Source: UPXZ01 sp964498765
GTDB taxonomy: Bacteria; Bacteroidota; Bacteroidia; Bacteroidales; Paludibacteraceae
Assembly (NCBI GenBank): GCA_964498765.1
Contig: CAZCIU010000006.1
Span: 10,183-74,182 of the forward strand
Length of the DNA stretch: 64,000 nucleotides
Direction of reading: 5' to 3'
Part shown: positions 8,114-16,811 of the stretch, one piece after another
Numbering within the stretch: the first letter of the stretch is position 1
Layout of the letters: the number at the start of each line of letters is the position of its first letter
Translations under genes and position numbers: made by a program
The notes under the pieces: generated by a model
What the model was told of the DNA's origin: nothing
Seen by the model: only the letters and a program-made list of their open reading frames with translations
The model's database searches: none

Positions 8114-9373
8114 TTATTTTCCTCCAATTACTTTTTCGTAAATGGCTCTAACTTTAAGTCCTGCATCGTACCATTTTATATTATTTACTTCTTCCAGACC
8201 AAGCTCGCGCATACTCTTATACTGAGCCGGATAAGTCACAATTCCGTAAATAGCATCAGCCATTGCGTCAATGTCCCAATAGTCGGTTTTGATAACGTGT
8301 GTAAGGATTTCGGCGCAACCGGATTGGTAAGAAATAATAGATGGAGTACCTACTTGCATGGCTTCAAGTGGCGAAATACCAAATGGCTCCGAAACCGATG
8401 GCATAATGTAAACATCGCTCTGAGCCAGCATTTCATGCACATTTCGTCCGCGAAGGAAACCCGGGAAATGGAAACGATCGGCTATGCCGCGCTTGGCAGC
8501 CAGGTCAATCATGGCATTCATCATATCGCCGCTGCCCGCCATCACAAATCGTACGTTTTTCGTTTTGGCAAGTACACGTGCAGCCGCTTCTACAAAGTAT
8601 TCCGGTCCTTTTTGCATGGTAATGCGTCCTAAGAATGTAACGATTTTGTCTTTGCGAGGCAATTTTACAAAGCTATCAGCATCCGGAAGCGGTTCCACGG
8701 CATTGTGAACGGTAGTCACTTTGTGTGCCGGTTGATGGTATTTTTCAATGACCGTGCGGCGTGTCAAATTACTCACCGTAATAATGTGGTCAGCTGCATC
8801 CATTCCGCGCTTTTCAATTCCGTAAACGGTTGGATTTACTTTTCCGCGGCTACGGTCAAAATCGGTAGCGTGAACGTGAATTACCAACGGCTTGCCACTG
8901 ATTTGCTTGGCAAAAGCTCCGGCAGGATATGTCAGCCAGTCGTGTGAGTGAATGACGTCAAATTCAATTTGATGTGCTAAAACACTGCCAACAGCTTCGT
9001 AATTTGATATTTCTTCAATTAAATTATCTGGATATTTTCCGGAAAAATCGACACAACCAAGTTCGTTGGTAAATATTCGTCTGAAATCGTATTTAATGCC
9101 ATTGCGAAGCCAGAAATATTCATCCGGATGCATAATCCAGCCGAGGCGTTTATTTACATAATCCCAGGAATTTTCTTTCCAGACTATCGGTACATTGCAA
9201 GCACCAATAATTTTCAAGAAACTCTGGTCTTCATCGCCGTGAGGTTTCGGGATGACAAAGGTCAATTCCATATCCTCTTGTTGGGACATACCTCGTGTAA
9301 GTCCGTAACTCGCTGTTCCTAATCCTCCTAAAATGTGGGGAGGAAATTCCCATCCAAACATTAACGCTTTCAT
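8114..9373 (-). CDS. GT4-family glycosyltransferase, glycogen synthase-like
   Basis: The 419-residue cytoplasmic enzyme has the GT-B two-domain fold. The N-terminal part has GWEFPPHILGGLGTASYGL for acceptor and donor-loop binding, and IHSHDWLTYPAG. The C-terminal part has FLGRITMQKGPEYFVEAA and the retaining-enzyme signature EPFGISPLE (Glu329 and Glu337). In Bacteroidota this gene type, beside a debranching enzyme and GH57, is annotated as glycogen synthase transferring glucose from a nucleotide sugar to alpha-1,4-glucan. Its ATG overlaps the stop of the debranching gene by 4 bp, so they are translationally coupled. A 99-bp gap separates it from the GH57 gene. Confidence 0.88.
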   Translation of the reverse strand: MKALMFGWEFPPHILGGLGTASYGLTRGMSQQEDMELTFVIPKPHGDEDQSFLKIIGACNVPIVWKENSWDYVNKRLGWIMHPDEYFWLRNGIKYDFRRIFTNELGCVDFSGKYPDNLIEEISNYEAVGSVLAHQIEFDVIHSHDWLTYPAGAFAKQISGKPLVIHVHATDFDRSRGKVNPTVYGIEKRGMDAADHIITVSNLTRRTVIEKYHQPAHKVTTVHNAVEPLPDADSFVKLPRKDKIVTFLGRITMQKGPEYFVEAAARVLAKTKNVRFVMAGSGDMMNAMIDLAAKRGIADRFHFPGFLRGRNVHEMLAQSDVYIMPSVSEPFGISPLEAMQVGTPSIISYQSGCAEILTHVIKTDYWDIDAMADAIYGIVTYPAQYKSMRELGLEEVNNIKWYDAGLKVRAIYEKVIGGK

Positions 9374-11319
9374 AGAGCCACCTCGCTTTCTTCTTTTTTC
9401 AACAAATCTAAAACTCGTAAAATTTCTGCTACGCTCATGGCAAATGACATTCCTCCATGCCCTTTGAAAGGTGGATTTCCGTCGAATATTTCAGAAATTG
9501 TTCCTACGCAAAGCTCAGTCATTTCGGCTTCTAAGCCCATCATCAGGCGTTCGATAAATGACTTGCCGCTTTGTTTGTATATTTTTTTATAAGCATCTGC
9601 AAAATATCCTACTGTCCACGGCCAAACCGGTCCGTTGTGGTAGTTCCAGTTACGCTCCTGCATTCCGCCGATGTATTCCGGACGGTATGAACCGCTTTTC
9701 GGACTGAGCGTACGCAAGCCTTTTGGAGTAAGAAGTTCTTTGGTTGTGATGTCCAGCACCGATTTTTGTTGTGCTTTGTCCAGCGGAGAGAATGGCAATC
9801 CAACGGCAATAATCATATTGGAACGAACTTCCACGTCGTTGTAGCCATTTACCACATAATCATAAAGATACGTGCCGTTCCAGAATACTTGAATGAAAGA
9901 TGCGCGTGCAATTTCGGCCTGATAATCCAGCAAATCGGCTGATTGTTCGTTGCCGGAAATTCTTTCCAGTTGCGAAACAAATTTCAGCGCATTGTACCAA
10001 AGTGCATTAATTTCCACCACATAGCCTGTTCTCGGAGTAATCGGACGATTATGCTCAACTGCATTCATCCAGGTGGCCGGTTTTTCGGTTCCGTCCACGT
10101 AGAGCAGGTTGTTGTTGTGCATAAACAGGTTCGGATGATTTTGCTTTTTGATAAAATTAATTATTCGGATAGCTAAATCGCCGAAACGTTCTGCTGTAGT
10201 TTCCAGTGTTTTATGTTCTGAGAATTGCTGCAGCGCTCGCAAAAACCAAAGCAGCACATCCGGATCTTCCAGTCCTTCCAGCTTAAATCCATCGCGTTCA
10301 CCGGCCAGGAAGCGTTCAATTTCTTCGATGGCGGTTTCGCTTAGCGTGTCGAAATAATCTTCTCGGTCAATCACCAATGTGGCAGGAACGAGCGAAATAA
10401 ACTCATCGCGTGCACGGCAACCAAACCACGGATAACCGGCTAACAGATAAGTTTTGCTGCCTTCGCGTTTGTAGAATTGCTGAGCAGAATTTTTCAGCGT
10501 GGTAAACATATCCAAGCGCTTGTTGCGTTTGGCGAATTCTTTTTCCCACAAGCCTTCCAGGGCTCTGGGTGAAACTTCTGAAATCCCGGCGGAGAAAATA
10601 ATGGATTCTCCTTTTTTTATCGGCATTTCAAAATAGCCCGGAACCATCAGGTCTTCTTTGTAACCGTATCCGCGCTCTTGTTCCTTAAAATATTCGATGT
10701 CTTTGTACCAATCCGGTTGATGGAAGTAGGTGTTTTTCTTTGAAAACTGCATGGACAATTCCGGATATCCTTCGTAAAGTTTCATGCTAATTCCATTCTT
10801 TTTCTCTACGTATGACGTATTGGCTACGCTGTTTTGGTGCGTCAATTCGTTCACGCTGCGGAATGCCAGGTAAGGCTTGAAGCGCATGGTAGTAGGAGAG
10901 TGCGCCTCCAGAAGCGTGTATTTGATTAGAATACGCGGTTCGAATGAAACAAGCAGTTTTTCTTTGGAAAGGATTACTCCGCCTACACGGTAGATACTTC
11001 GGGAAATGGTTTCACAGTCAAATTGACGAACGTACTTATGTCCGTTTGGATTGTAATTATTGCCCGAGTATTTGTGAAGGCCCAGGTTAAATTCAGCACC
11101 GTGCTGAATTACCGTTTCATCAAGCGAGGAGAGGAGTACGTGATTGAAGTTGTCAATCTCCGGTAGCGGCATTACCAGCTGTCCATGATATTTTCTGGTA
11201 TTGCATTCAACCAAAGTCGTACTGTTGTAAGTCCCGGCTCGATTCGTTCTGATAATTTCCTTTGTGAGTGATTTCTCCAGGTTCATCAGAAGTGTTTTGT
11301 CAAATTTTAAATAACTCAT
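9370..11319 (-). CDS. Glycogen debranching enzyme (amylo-alpha-1,6-glucosidase, GH133-type)
   Basis: The 649-residue protein starts MSYLKFDKTLLMNLEKSLTK. Its N-terminal domain (about 15-270) contains TNRAGTYNSTTLVECNTRKYHGQL, and its C-terminal (alpha/alpha)6 domain (about 285-640) contains YPWFGCRARDEFISLVP and NWNYHNGPVWPWTVGYFADAY. This is the bacterial/archaeal amylo-alpha-1,6-glucosidase layout, which removes branch points from glycogen in the cytoplasm. It is the first gene of the alpha-glucan operon, its stop overlaps the GT4 start by 4 bp, and a TAnnTTTG box lies about 34 bp upstream. Family membership is clear; whether a 4-alpha-glucanotransferase activity is also present cannot be told. 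Confidence 0.92.
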   Translation of the reverse strand: MSYLKFDKTLLMNLEKSLTKEIIRTNRAGTYNSTTLVECNTRKYHGQLVMPLPEIDNFNHVLLSSLDETVIQHGAEFNLGLHKYSGNNYNPNGHKYVRQFDCETISRSIYRVGGVILSKEKLLVSFEPRILIKYTLLEAHSPTTMRFKPYLAFRSVNELTHQNSVANTSYVEKKNGISMKLYEGYPELSMQFSKKNTYFHQPDWYKDIEYFKEQERGYGYKEDLMVPGYFEMPIKKGESIIFSAGISEVSPRALEGLWEKEFAKRNKRLDMFTTLKNSAQQFYKREGSKTYLLAGYPWFGCRARDEFISLVPATLVIDREDYFDTLSETAIEEIERFLAGERDGFKLEGLEDPDVLLWFLRALQQFSEHKTLETTAERFGDLAIRIINFIKKQNHPNLFMHNNNLLYVDGTEKPATWMNAVEHNRPITPRTGYVVEINALWYNALKFVSQLERISGNEQSADLLDYQAEIARASFIQVFWNGTYLYDYVVNGYNDVEVRSNMIIAVGLPFSPLDKAQQKSVLDITTKELLTPKGLRTLSPKSGSYRPEYIGGMQERNWNYHNGPVWPWTVGYFADAYKKIYKQSGKSFIERLMMGLEAEMTELCVGTISEIFDGNPPFKGHGGMSFAMSVAEILRVLDLLKKEESEVAL

Positions 11320-11352
11320 ATTTACAAAATGTTGAATATATTAAGGCTCTCA

Positions 11353-11360
11353 CAAAAATA
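11353..11360 (-). promoter_or_regulatory. Candidate -7 box for the glycogen operon
   Basis: Reads TATTTTTG on the minus strand, fitting TAnnTTTG, about 34 bp before the debranching start. A TTTTGG -33 candidate near 11385-11390 is a few bases too far. Confidence 0.5.
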
Positions 11361-11613
11361 GGAATAAATACTTTAATAAAAAAACCAAAAAGATAGGTTT
11401 CCTGAAATAAATTTTTAATTTTGTTATGATTTTATTAAATTTTTTACTTTTATCAATTGTTATGCAGTAAGTTGTATGAAAATTGAATATTTTGTCAATT
11501 TATACACTTGATTTTACACAAAATGGAATGTGAAATATTTGCTAAATCTCAGTTAAAGAATTAATCTGAAGCAGTTCTATTTAATATTATACAGATTATT
11601 CCTCATTTATCCT

Positions 11614-11621
11614 TACTTTTG
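11614..11621 (+). promoter_or_regulatory. Candidate -7 box for the rhomboid gene
   Basis: TACTTTTG fits TAnnTTTG and lies 15 bp before ATG 11637, implying a very short leader. Confidence 0.5.
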
Positions 11622-11636
11622 TGAAAATTAAAACCG

Positions 11637-12323
11637 ATGGAAGTAGAAATTCACGATAAAAAAAGATTGTATTACGCCGTATTTTTTCCGGCTATCATCT
11701 GCTTTTTTATGGTATTTGTGTTTGCTTTTGAGCGATTGATGGGACTTAACTTCAACGAGGCAGGCGTTTTTCCGCGTGAGCCGATTACGCTGATTAATAT
11801 TTTCTCAATGCCGTTTATCCATTCCGATATTTCGCATCTGCTGAATAACATTATCTCATTCTTTATCCTTAGCACTACGCTGTTTTATTTTTACAGCGAA
11901 ATTGCCGGGCGGACAATCATTCTTTCTACGATTTTTAGTGGTTTACTGCTGTGGGTAATCGGGCGCGAAGCCTGGCATGTGGGATTGAGCGGAATTGTGT
12001 ATGCTTTGTCGTTTTTCTTGTGCTTTAGCGGCATAATTCGTCGGCATATTCCGCTTATCGCCTTAGCGTTGATTGTGGTTTTTCTTTATGGAAATAATGT
12101 CTGGCATCTTTTCCCCTGGCAAAAATTCGATCCGGTTTCTTGGGAAGGGCATCTTTCTGGTGCAATTGTAGGTACGGTGCTTGCTTTTGTGTTTATGAAA
12201 AAAGGGCCGCAAAAACCTGTGAAAGTCTGGGATGAAGATGAAAATGATGACGACGAAGATGCTTACTGGAAACTCGAAGAACCAAAAGAACCCGCCGAAC
12301 AAAAACCGTTGAACGAGGAATAA
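11637..12323 (+). CDS. Rhomboid-family intramembrane serine protease
   Basis: The 228-residue protein has about six transmembrane helices. It has the rhomboid marks: HxxxN (His67 to Asn71 in SHLLNN), the nucleophile motif GLSG with Ser118, and the catalytic His172 in GHLSGA. The catalytic Ser-His dyad is therefore complete. The C-terminal tail (about 190-228) is cytoplasmic, highly acidic (DEDENDDDEDAYW) and Pro/Glu-rich. Such proteases cut transmembrane substrates within the inner membrane; the substrate here is unknown. The gene is alone between its own -7 box and a bidirectional terminator shared with clpB. Confidence 0.9.
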   Translation: MEVEIHDKKRLYYAVFFPAIICFFMVFVFAFERLMGLNFNEAGVFPREPITLINIFSMPFIHSDISHLLNNIISFFILSTTLFYFYSEIAGRTIILSTIFSGLLLWVIGREAWHVGLSGIVYALSFFLCFSGIIRRHIPLIALALIVVFLYGNNVWHLFPWQKFDPVSWEGHLSGAIVGTVLAFVFMKKGPQKPVKVWDEDENDDDEDAYWKLEEPKEPAEQKPLNEE

Positions 12324-12357
12324 AAAAAGCTGTTTCAAAATTTTTGAAACAGCTTTG
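12324..12357. terminator. Bidirectional terminator between rhomboid gene and clpB
   Basis: A 15-bp stem, AAAGCTGTTTCAAAA (12326-12340) with TTTTTGAAACAGCTTT (12341-12356), nearly without loop bases, flanked by A and T runs. Confidence 0.85.
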
Positions 12358-12381
12358 ATTTGTATCTAACATTTACCCAAT

Positions 12382-14970
12382 TCAATTCCTAAACACCAAT
12401 TTATCATCCTTGTAATCAACGATTATCGCTTTGCTATTGTCGATATTTCCACTGATAAGTTCCTTGGACAAATCATTCAGGATAAATCGTTGGATAGCAC
12501 GTTTCACCGGACGAGCACCGAATTGTGGATCGTAACCTTCGTGAGCAATAAACTGCAGTGCTTCCTGGCTGACTTCCAGTTTTACGCCGTTTTCAGCCAA
12601 CATTTTAATGATGTGATTGAGCTGAATTTGCACAATCTCAGCAATCTGACTTTCATTCAGCGGAGTAAACATAATAATTTCGTCTATTCGGTTCAAAAAC
12701 TCTGGACGAACTACTTTTTTCAGCATATTCATCACTTCGTTTTTGGTTTTTTCCACTACTTCATCGTGATTGAGCGGTGTTATTTGCTCAAAATTTTCAC
12801 GAATAAGCTGTGAACCAATATTGGAAGTCATTATAATTATGGTGTTTTTGAAATTCACCACACGACCTTTGTTGTCGGTCAGTCGTCCGTCGTCAAGCAC
12901 CTGAAGCAGCACGTTGAAAACATCCGGGTGTGCTTTTTCTATCTCGTCAAAAAGCACCACAGAATACGGTTTCCGACGAATGGCTTCGGTGAGTTGCCCG
13001 CCTTCATCGTAGCCCACGTATCCCGGAGGCGAACCAATCAGTCGTGTTACGGAGAATTTTTCCTGATATTCGCTCATATCAATTCTCGTCATCATATTTT
13101 CATCGTCAAAGAGATAGTCTGCCAAGGCCTTTGCCAGTTCGGTTTTACCCACGCCTGTTGTTCCGAGGAAAATAAACGAACCAATCGGTCGTTTCGGGTC
13201 ATTCAGTCCGGCACGGCTGCGTCTTACAGCATCCGAAACCGCGGCAATCGCTTCTTCCTGACCTACCACGCGTTTGTGAAGTTCTTCTTCCAAATTCAAC
13301 AATTTCGCCTTTTCGCTTTGCAGCATTTTGCTAACCGGAATACCTGTCCAGCGACTTACCACGTCGGCAATGTCTTCGCTGTCCACTTCCTGCTTAATCA
13401 TAGCGCTGTTGCCTTGCAGCTCGGTCAATTCACTTTGGAAAGCGGCAATTTGCTCTTCGGCTGATTTTATTTTACCGTAACGAATTTCAGCTACTTTTCC
13501 ATAATCGCCTTCCCGTTCGGCTTTGTCGGCTTCGTATTTCAGATTTTCAATCTCAATTTTCGATTGCTGGATTTTTTCCACCAAGGCTTTTTCTGAAGAC
13601 CATTTTGCCCGAAGTTCAGAACTTTCTTCTTTCAAATTAGCAATTTCTTCGTTCAGGTTTTCCAGTTTTCGTGTGTCATTTTCACGTTTGATGGCTTCAC
13701 GCTCAATTTCCAATTGCTTGATATTTCGCTCAATTTTATCCAAGTCTTCCGGCACGCTGTCCACTTCCATTCGGAGTTTGGAGGCCGCTTCGTCCATCAA
13801 GTCAATGGCTTTGTCCGGCAAAAATCGGTCGGTGATGTAGCGGTTCGAAAGCTCAACGGCTTCAATGATTGCATCGTCTTTGATACGCACTTTGTGGTGA
13901 TTTTCATACCTTTCTTTCAGTCCACGGAGAATGGAAATAGTGGATTGAATGTCCGGCTCATTGACCATCACTATCTGGAAACGGCGTTCAAGCGCCTTGT
14001 CTTTCTCAAAATACTTTTGGTATTCATCCAGCGTGGTAGCACCGATGGCACGTAATTCACCTCGTGCCAAAGCCGGTTTCAAAATATTAGCGGCATCCAT
14101 TGCGCCATCGCCTTTCCCGGCACCTACGAGGGTGTGAATTTCATCGATGAAAAGAATGATTTCGCCATCCGATTGGATAACTTCGTTTACCACCGATTTA
14201 AGTCGCTCTTCAAATTCCCCTTTGTACTTTGCTCCGGCAACCAAAGCACCCATATCCAAGGAGAAAACTTGTTTGGATTTCAAATTTTCCGGTACGTCGC
14301 CACGAATAATCCGATGCGCCAAACCTTCGGCAATGGCAGTTTTTCCCACGCCGGGTTCGCCGATAAGAATTGGATTGTTCTTGGTTCTTCGGCTTAAAAT
14401 CTGCAGCACCCGACGAATTTCTTCATCACGCCCAATCACGGGATCCAATTTGCCCAATCGAGCTTGCTCGTTGAGGTTGATGGCATATTTGTTCAGCGAA
14501 TTGTAGGTTTCTTCTGCAGAGGACGAATTGGCTTTCGTGCCTTTTCGCAGTTCGTCAATCGCTGCTTGCAAGGTTTTTTCGCTTGCTCCGGCATCTTTCA
14601 GCACTTGCGATGCTTGCGAATTGACGCTCAGCAATGCCAATAAAATATATTCAAGCGTCACGAATTGGTCGCCTGCTTTGGTAGAAAGTTCGCTTGCTTT
14701 CTGGAAAACTTCGTTGCTTTCGCGGCTAAGGTATGGCTCGCCACCGGTAACTCGAGGGTAGCTTTCGATTATTTTATCAAGAGCCATCATTACATTGGAG
14801 CTGTAAACTCCTATCTTTCCGAATAAAAACTGCGTTACATCTTCGCCTTTCATCATTACGGCCTTCAAGATGTGAGGAGTTTCTATCACTTGCTGTCCTT
14901 TGGATTGAGCCAAATTGATGGCTTGTTGGACGGCTTCTTGCGATTTTGTTGTAAAATTATTAAAGTTCAT
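12382..14970 (-). CDS. clpB: ATP-dependent chaperone ClpB
   Basis: This full-length 862-residue Hsp100 disaggregase pulls proteins out of aggregates together with DnaK. It has an N-terminal Clp_N repeat domain (1-145) and a first AAA module with Walker A GEPGVGKTAIAEG near residue 205 and Walker B FIDEIHTL. The long coiled-coil middle domain (about 405-525) distinguishes ClpB from ClpA and ClpC. The second AAA module has Walker A GTTGVGKTELAKAL near 605, Walker B LFDEIEKAHPDVF and a sensor-2 region GARPVKRAIQRF. It is cytoplasmic. The gene is monocistronic and convergent with the rhomboid gene. I looked for a CIRCE heat-shock operator upstream and found none. Confidence 0.98.
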   Translation of the reverse strand: MNFNNFTTKSQEAVQQAINLAQSKGQQVIETPHILKAVMMKGEDVTQFLFGKIGVYSSNVMMALDKIIESYPRVTGGEPYLSRESNEVFQKASELSTKAGDQFVTLEYILLALLSVNSQASQVLKDAGASEKTLQAAIDELRKGTKANSSSAEETYNSLNKYAINLNEQARLGKLDPVIGRDEEIRRVLQILSRRTKNNPILIGEPGVGKTAIAEGLAHRIIRGDVPENLKSKQVFSLDMGALVAGAKYKGEFEERLKSVVNEVIQSDGEIILFIDEIHTLVGAGKGDGAMDAANILKPALARGELRAIGATTLDEYQKYFEKDKALERRFQIVMVNEPDIQSTISILRGLKERYENHHKVRIKDDAIIEAVELSNRYITDRFLPDKAIDLMDEAASKLRMEVDSVPEDLDKIERNIKQLEIEREAIKRENDTRKLENLNEEIANLKEESSELRAKWSSEKALVEKIQQSKIEIENLKYEADKAEREGDYGKVAEIRYGKIKSAEEQIAAFQSELTELQGNSAMIKQEVDSEDIADVVSRWTGIPVSKMLQSEKAKLLNLEEELHKRVVGQEEAIAAVSDAVRRSRAGLNDPKRPIGSFIFLGTTGVGKTELAKALADYLFDDENMMTRIDMSEYQEKFSVTRLIGSPPGYVGYDEGGQLTEAIRRKPYSVVLFDEIEKAHPDVFNVLLQVLDDGRLTDNKGRVVNFKNTIIIMTSNIGSQLIRENFEQITPLNHDEVVEKTKNEVMNMLKKVVRPEFLNRIDEIIMFTPLNESQIAEIVQIQLNHIIKMLAENGVKLEVSQEALQFIAHEGYDPQFGARPVKRAIQRFILNDLSKELISGNIDNSKAIIVDYKDDKLVFRN

Positions 14971-15184
14971 ATTTTTGTGTTTTTATATTCAATTTTTTAT
15001 TGTTGTTCTGAATAACGCAAATCACTTACCATTCTGAAAATCAGACAAAATGGCGCGAAAATTCCTGCTATTTTTACTGAAACCGACAAAATGTCACTGG
15101 AGTTTTATTCGCTTATTTAATGTTTTTTAGATTAGTTTGATGAATGCTGCTGATAGATAAGGACTTTGAATAAAAAAAAATAAC

Positions 15185-15192
15185 TATTTTTG
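15185..15192 (+). promoter_or_regulatory. Candidate -7 box for rex
   Basis: TATTTTTG fits TAnnTTTG. A TTTG at 15165-15168 lies 16 bp upstream, slightly closer than the usual 19-21 bp. I did not find a clear Rex operator (TTGTGAA...TTCACAA) here. Confidence 0.5.
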
Positions 15193-15218
15193 TAAATTAA
15201 TACGTAATACAATAAATA

Positions 15219-15869
15219 ATGCCATCAATAGAATACAAAGTTCCGGAACCAACTCTCCGGCGTTTGCCTTGGTATCTGGCTTATGCTCAGCTTGTTCAGC
15301 AGTCCGGCGAAGCATTTCTTTCTTCCACACAAATTGCAAATAACATAGCTGTAGATGCATCAAAAGTTGCAAAAGATTTATCGTATGTCAATATCTCGGG
15401 AAAAACGAGGGTAGGCTACGATGTGAATGAACTGGTGCAGGTTTTGGAGAAATTTCTCGGATTTACAAAATCGCACAAAGCCTACCTATTTGGTGTTGGT
15501 AGCCTGGGAGGCGCATTGATGCACGACAATGGTTTGAACCACTTTGGGCTGGAAATTGTGGCCGGATTTGATGTGAAATACGAACTTGCCGGCACGAGCA
15601 TCAACCGAATCCCTATTCATCACGTAGATCGCTTCAAAGATTTGCAAAAGCAAACGGGCGTAAACATCGGCATCCTGACCGTTCCGACCGACAAAGCACA
15701 AGCTACGGCTGATATTATGATTGAAGGCGGCATTCAGGCCATTTGGAACTTTACGCCATTCAGAATTCGGGTTCCGGAGAATATTATTGTTCAGAATACA
15801 TCGATTTATGCACATTTAGCCGTAATGTTTAATCGCTTAAATGAGCTAAATGAAGGTAGCGAAGTTTAG
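15219..15869 (+). CDS. rex: Redox-sensing transcriptional repressor Rex
   Basis: The 216-residue protein has the Rex layout. A winged helix (about 1-80) includes PEPTLRRLPWYLAYAQL and the recognition region SSTQIANNIAVDASKVAKDL. A Rossmann NAD(H)-binding domain (about 80-200) has the GxGxxG motif in LFGVGSLGGAL and ends with the swapped helix that closes on NADH. Rex releases DNA when the NADH/NAD ratio rises and controls fermentation and respiration genes. The protein is cytoplasmic. Its regulon cannot be read from this window. The next gene is 103 bp downstream with a degenerate repeat in between, so co-transcription is possible but not shown. Confidence 0.95.
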   Translation: MPSIEYKVPEPTLRRLPWYLAYAQLVQQSGEAFLSSTQIANNIAVDASKVAKDLSYVNISGKTRVGYDVNELVQVLEKFLGFTKSHKAYLFGVGSLGGALMHDNGLNHFGLEIVAGFDVKYELAGTSINRIPIHHVDRFKDLQKQTGVNIGILTVPTDKAQATADIMIEGGIQAIWNFTPFRIRVPENIIVQNTSIYAHLAVMFNRLNELNEGSEV

Positions 15870-15885
15870 AATTTCAAAATAAAAA

Positions 15886-15963
15886 ACTAACGCCGCAGGC
15901 AAAAACAACTAAATAACGCTTTAGCCAAATAACAATTTAATAACGGCGTAGCCAAATAACCAG
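15886..15963. repeat. Degenerate direct repeats between rex and the FAH-family gene
   Basis: Three imperfect copies of a TAACGC(C)G..AGCCAAATAAC-type unit occur in 78 bp, for example near 15888, 15913 and 15941. They are AT-rich and variable, with no coding content. Confidence 0.55.
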
Positions 15964-15972
15964 AATTAATCA

Positions 15973-16584
15973 ATGAAAATATTTGCAATCGGGCAAAATT
16001 ATAGAGAGCACAACAAGGAATTGGGAAGTGAAAATCCGACTGAACCTGTTGTTTTTATGAAACCAGATTCAGCGATTTTGCGTGCTAATAAACCGTTTTA
16101 TATTCCGGATTTCAGTAATGAAGTACATTATGAAACCGAATTGCTGATTAAAATCAACCGAATTGGGAAGAATATTTCACCTAAGTTTGCACATCGTTAT
16201 TACGATGAAATTGGGCTTGGAGTGGATTTTACGGCACGTGATATCCAGCGAAGACTGAAAATGGAGGGAAAACCCTGGGAAATTTGCAAAGGATTTGATG
16301 GCTCTGCTGTAATTGGCGACTTTTTACCGAAGGAGAATTTAGGGGAAATTCAAAACATCGCATTTCACCTTGATATTGATGGAAAAACGGTGCAGGAAGG
16401 CAACTCGAAAGATATGATTTTTCCGGTAGATGAGCTGATTGCGCATATAAGTCAGTATTTTACGCTGAAAATCGGTGATATTATTTACACCGGAACGCCT
16501 GTTGGAGTAGGGAAAGTGGAAATGGGAAACAGGCTGCAAGGCTATATTTTTGATACAAAAATGTTTGATTTTCAGGTAAAATAG
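15973..16584 (+). CDS. Fumarylacetoacetate hydrolase-family protein
   Basis: The 203-residue protein is a single FAH domain. It has PTEPVVFMKPDSAI, the metal-binding stretch HYETELLIKI (Glu-x-Glu-type ligands), ARDIQRRLKMEGKPWEICKGFDGSA and the closing TGTPVGVGKVEMGN. Short FAH proteins act as oxaloacetate decarboxylases/tautomerases or acylpyruvate hydrolases in the cytoplasm. The sequence matches that small type best, but the substrate cannot be assigned with confidence. It follows rex in the same direction. Confidence 0.85.
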   Translation: MKIFAIGQNYREHNKELGSENPTEPVVFMKPDSAILRANKPFYIPDFSNEVHYETELLIKINRIGKNISPKFAHRYYDEIGLGVDFTARDIQRRLKMEGKPWEICKGFDGSAVIGDFLPKENLGEIQNIAFHLDIDGKTVQEGNSKDMIFPVDELIAHISQYFTLKIGDIIYTGTPVGVGKVEMGNRLQGYIFDTKMFDFQVK

Positions 16585-16811
16585 CTTTACTATAATCATT
16601 TTTTAGAAATTAAAACGAAAGCAACTCGGTAGCTTTTACTATATATCGGAATTAGGAAATTATCACACGGAAGATTATCAACGACATTTTAACTTTTTAT
16701 CTGTTTTTTTAAGTATATAACACCCACTTTCGCTATTCAAAATCATATAATAATAAATCGTATTTGTCGTTATATGTACTGATTTTCTTATTCCAACTGA
16801 CTGAATTCAAA

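Larger units (their letters stand above)
11320..11636. other. Divergent promoter region between the glycogen operon and rhomboid gene
   Basis: This AT-rich 317-bp spacer has no coding potential that I can see. It holds a minus-strand -7 box near 11353 and a plus-strand -7 box at 11614. A 13-bp stretch, ATTTTGTCAATTT (about 11489-11501), also occurs in the palindrome region before glmS at about 47923. Confidence 0.6.

Noticed and set aside
12928..14055. Several plus-strand ORFs over clpB
   Set aside because: They are complementary frames of ClpB domains, with no start context or protein-like pattern.
14971..15218. CIRCE or similar heat-shock operator before clpB
   Set aside because: No 9-bp inverted repeat with 9-bp spacer of that type is visible.
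16764..16811. Longer N-terminus for PorU from ATG 16764
   Set aside because: It would put a hydrophobic 16-residue extension before a clean signal peptide starting at 16812.
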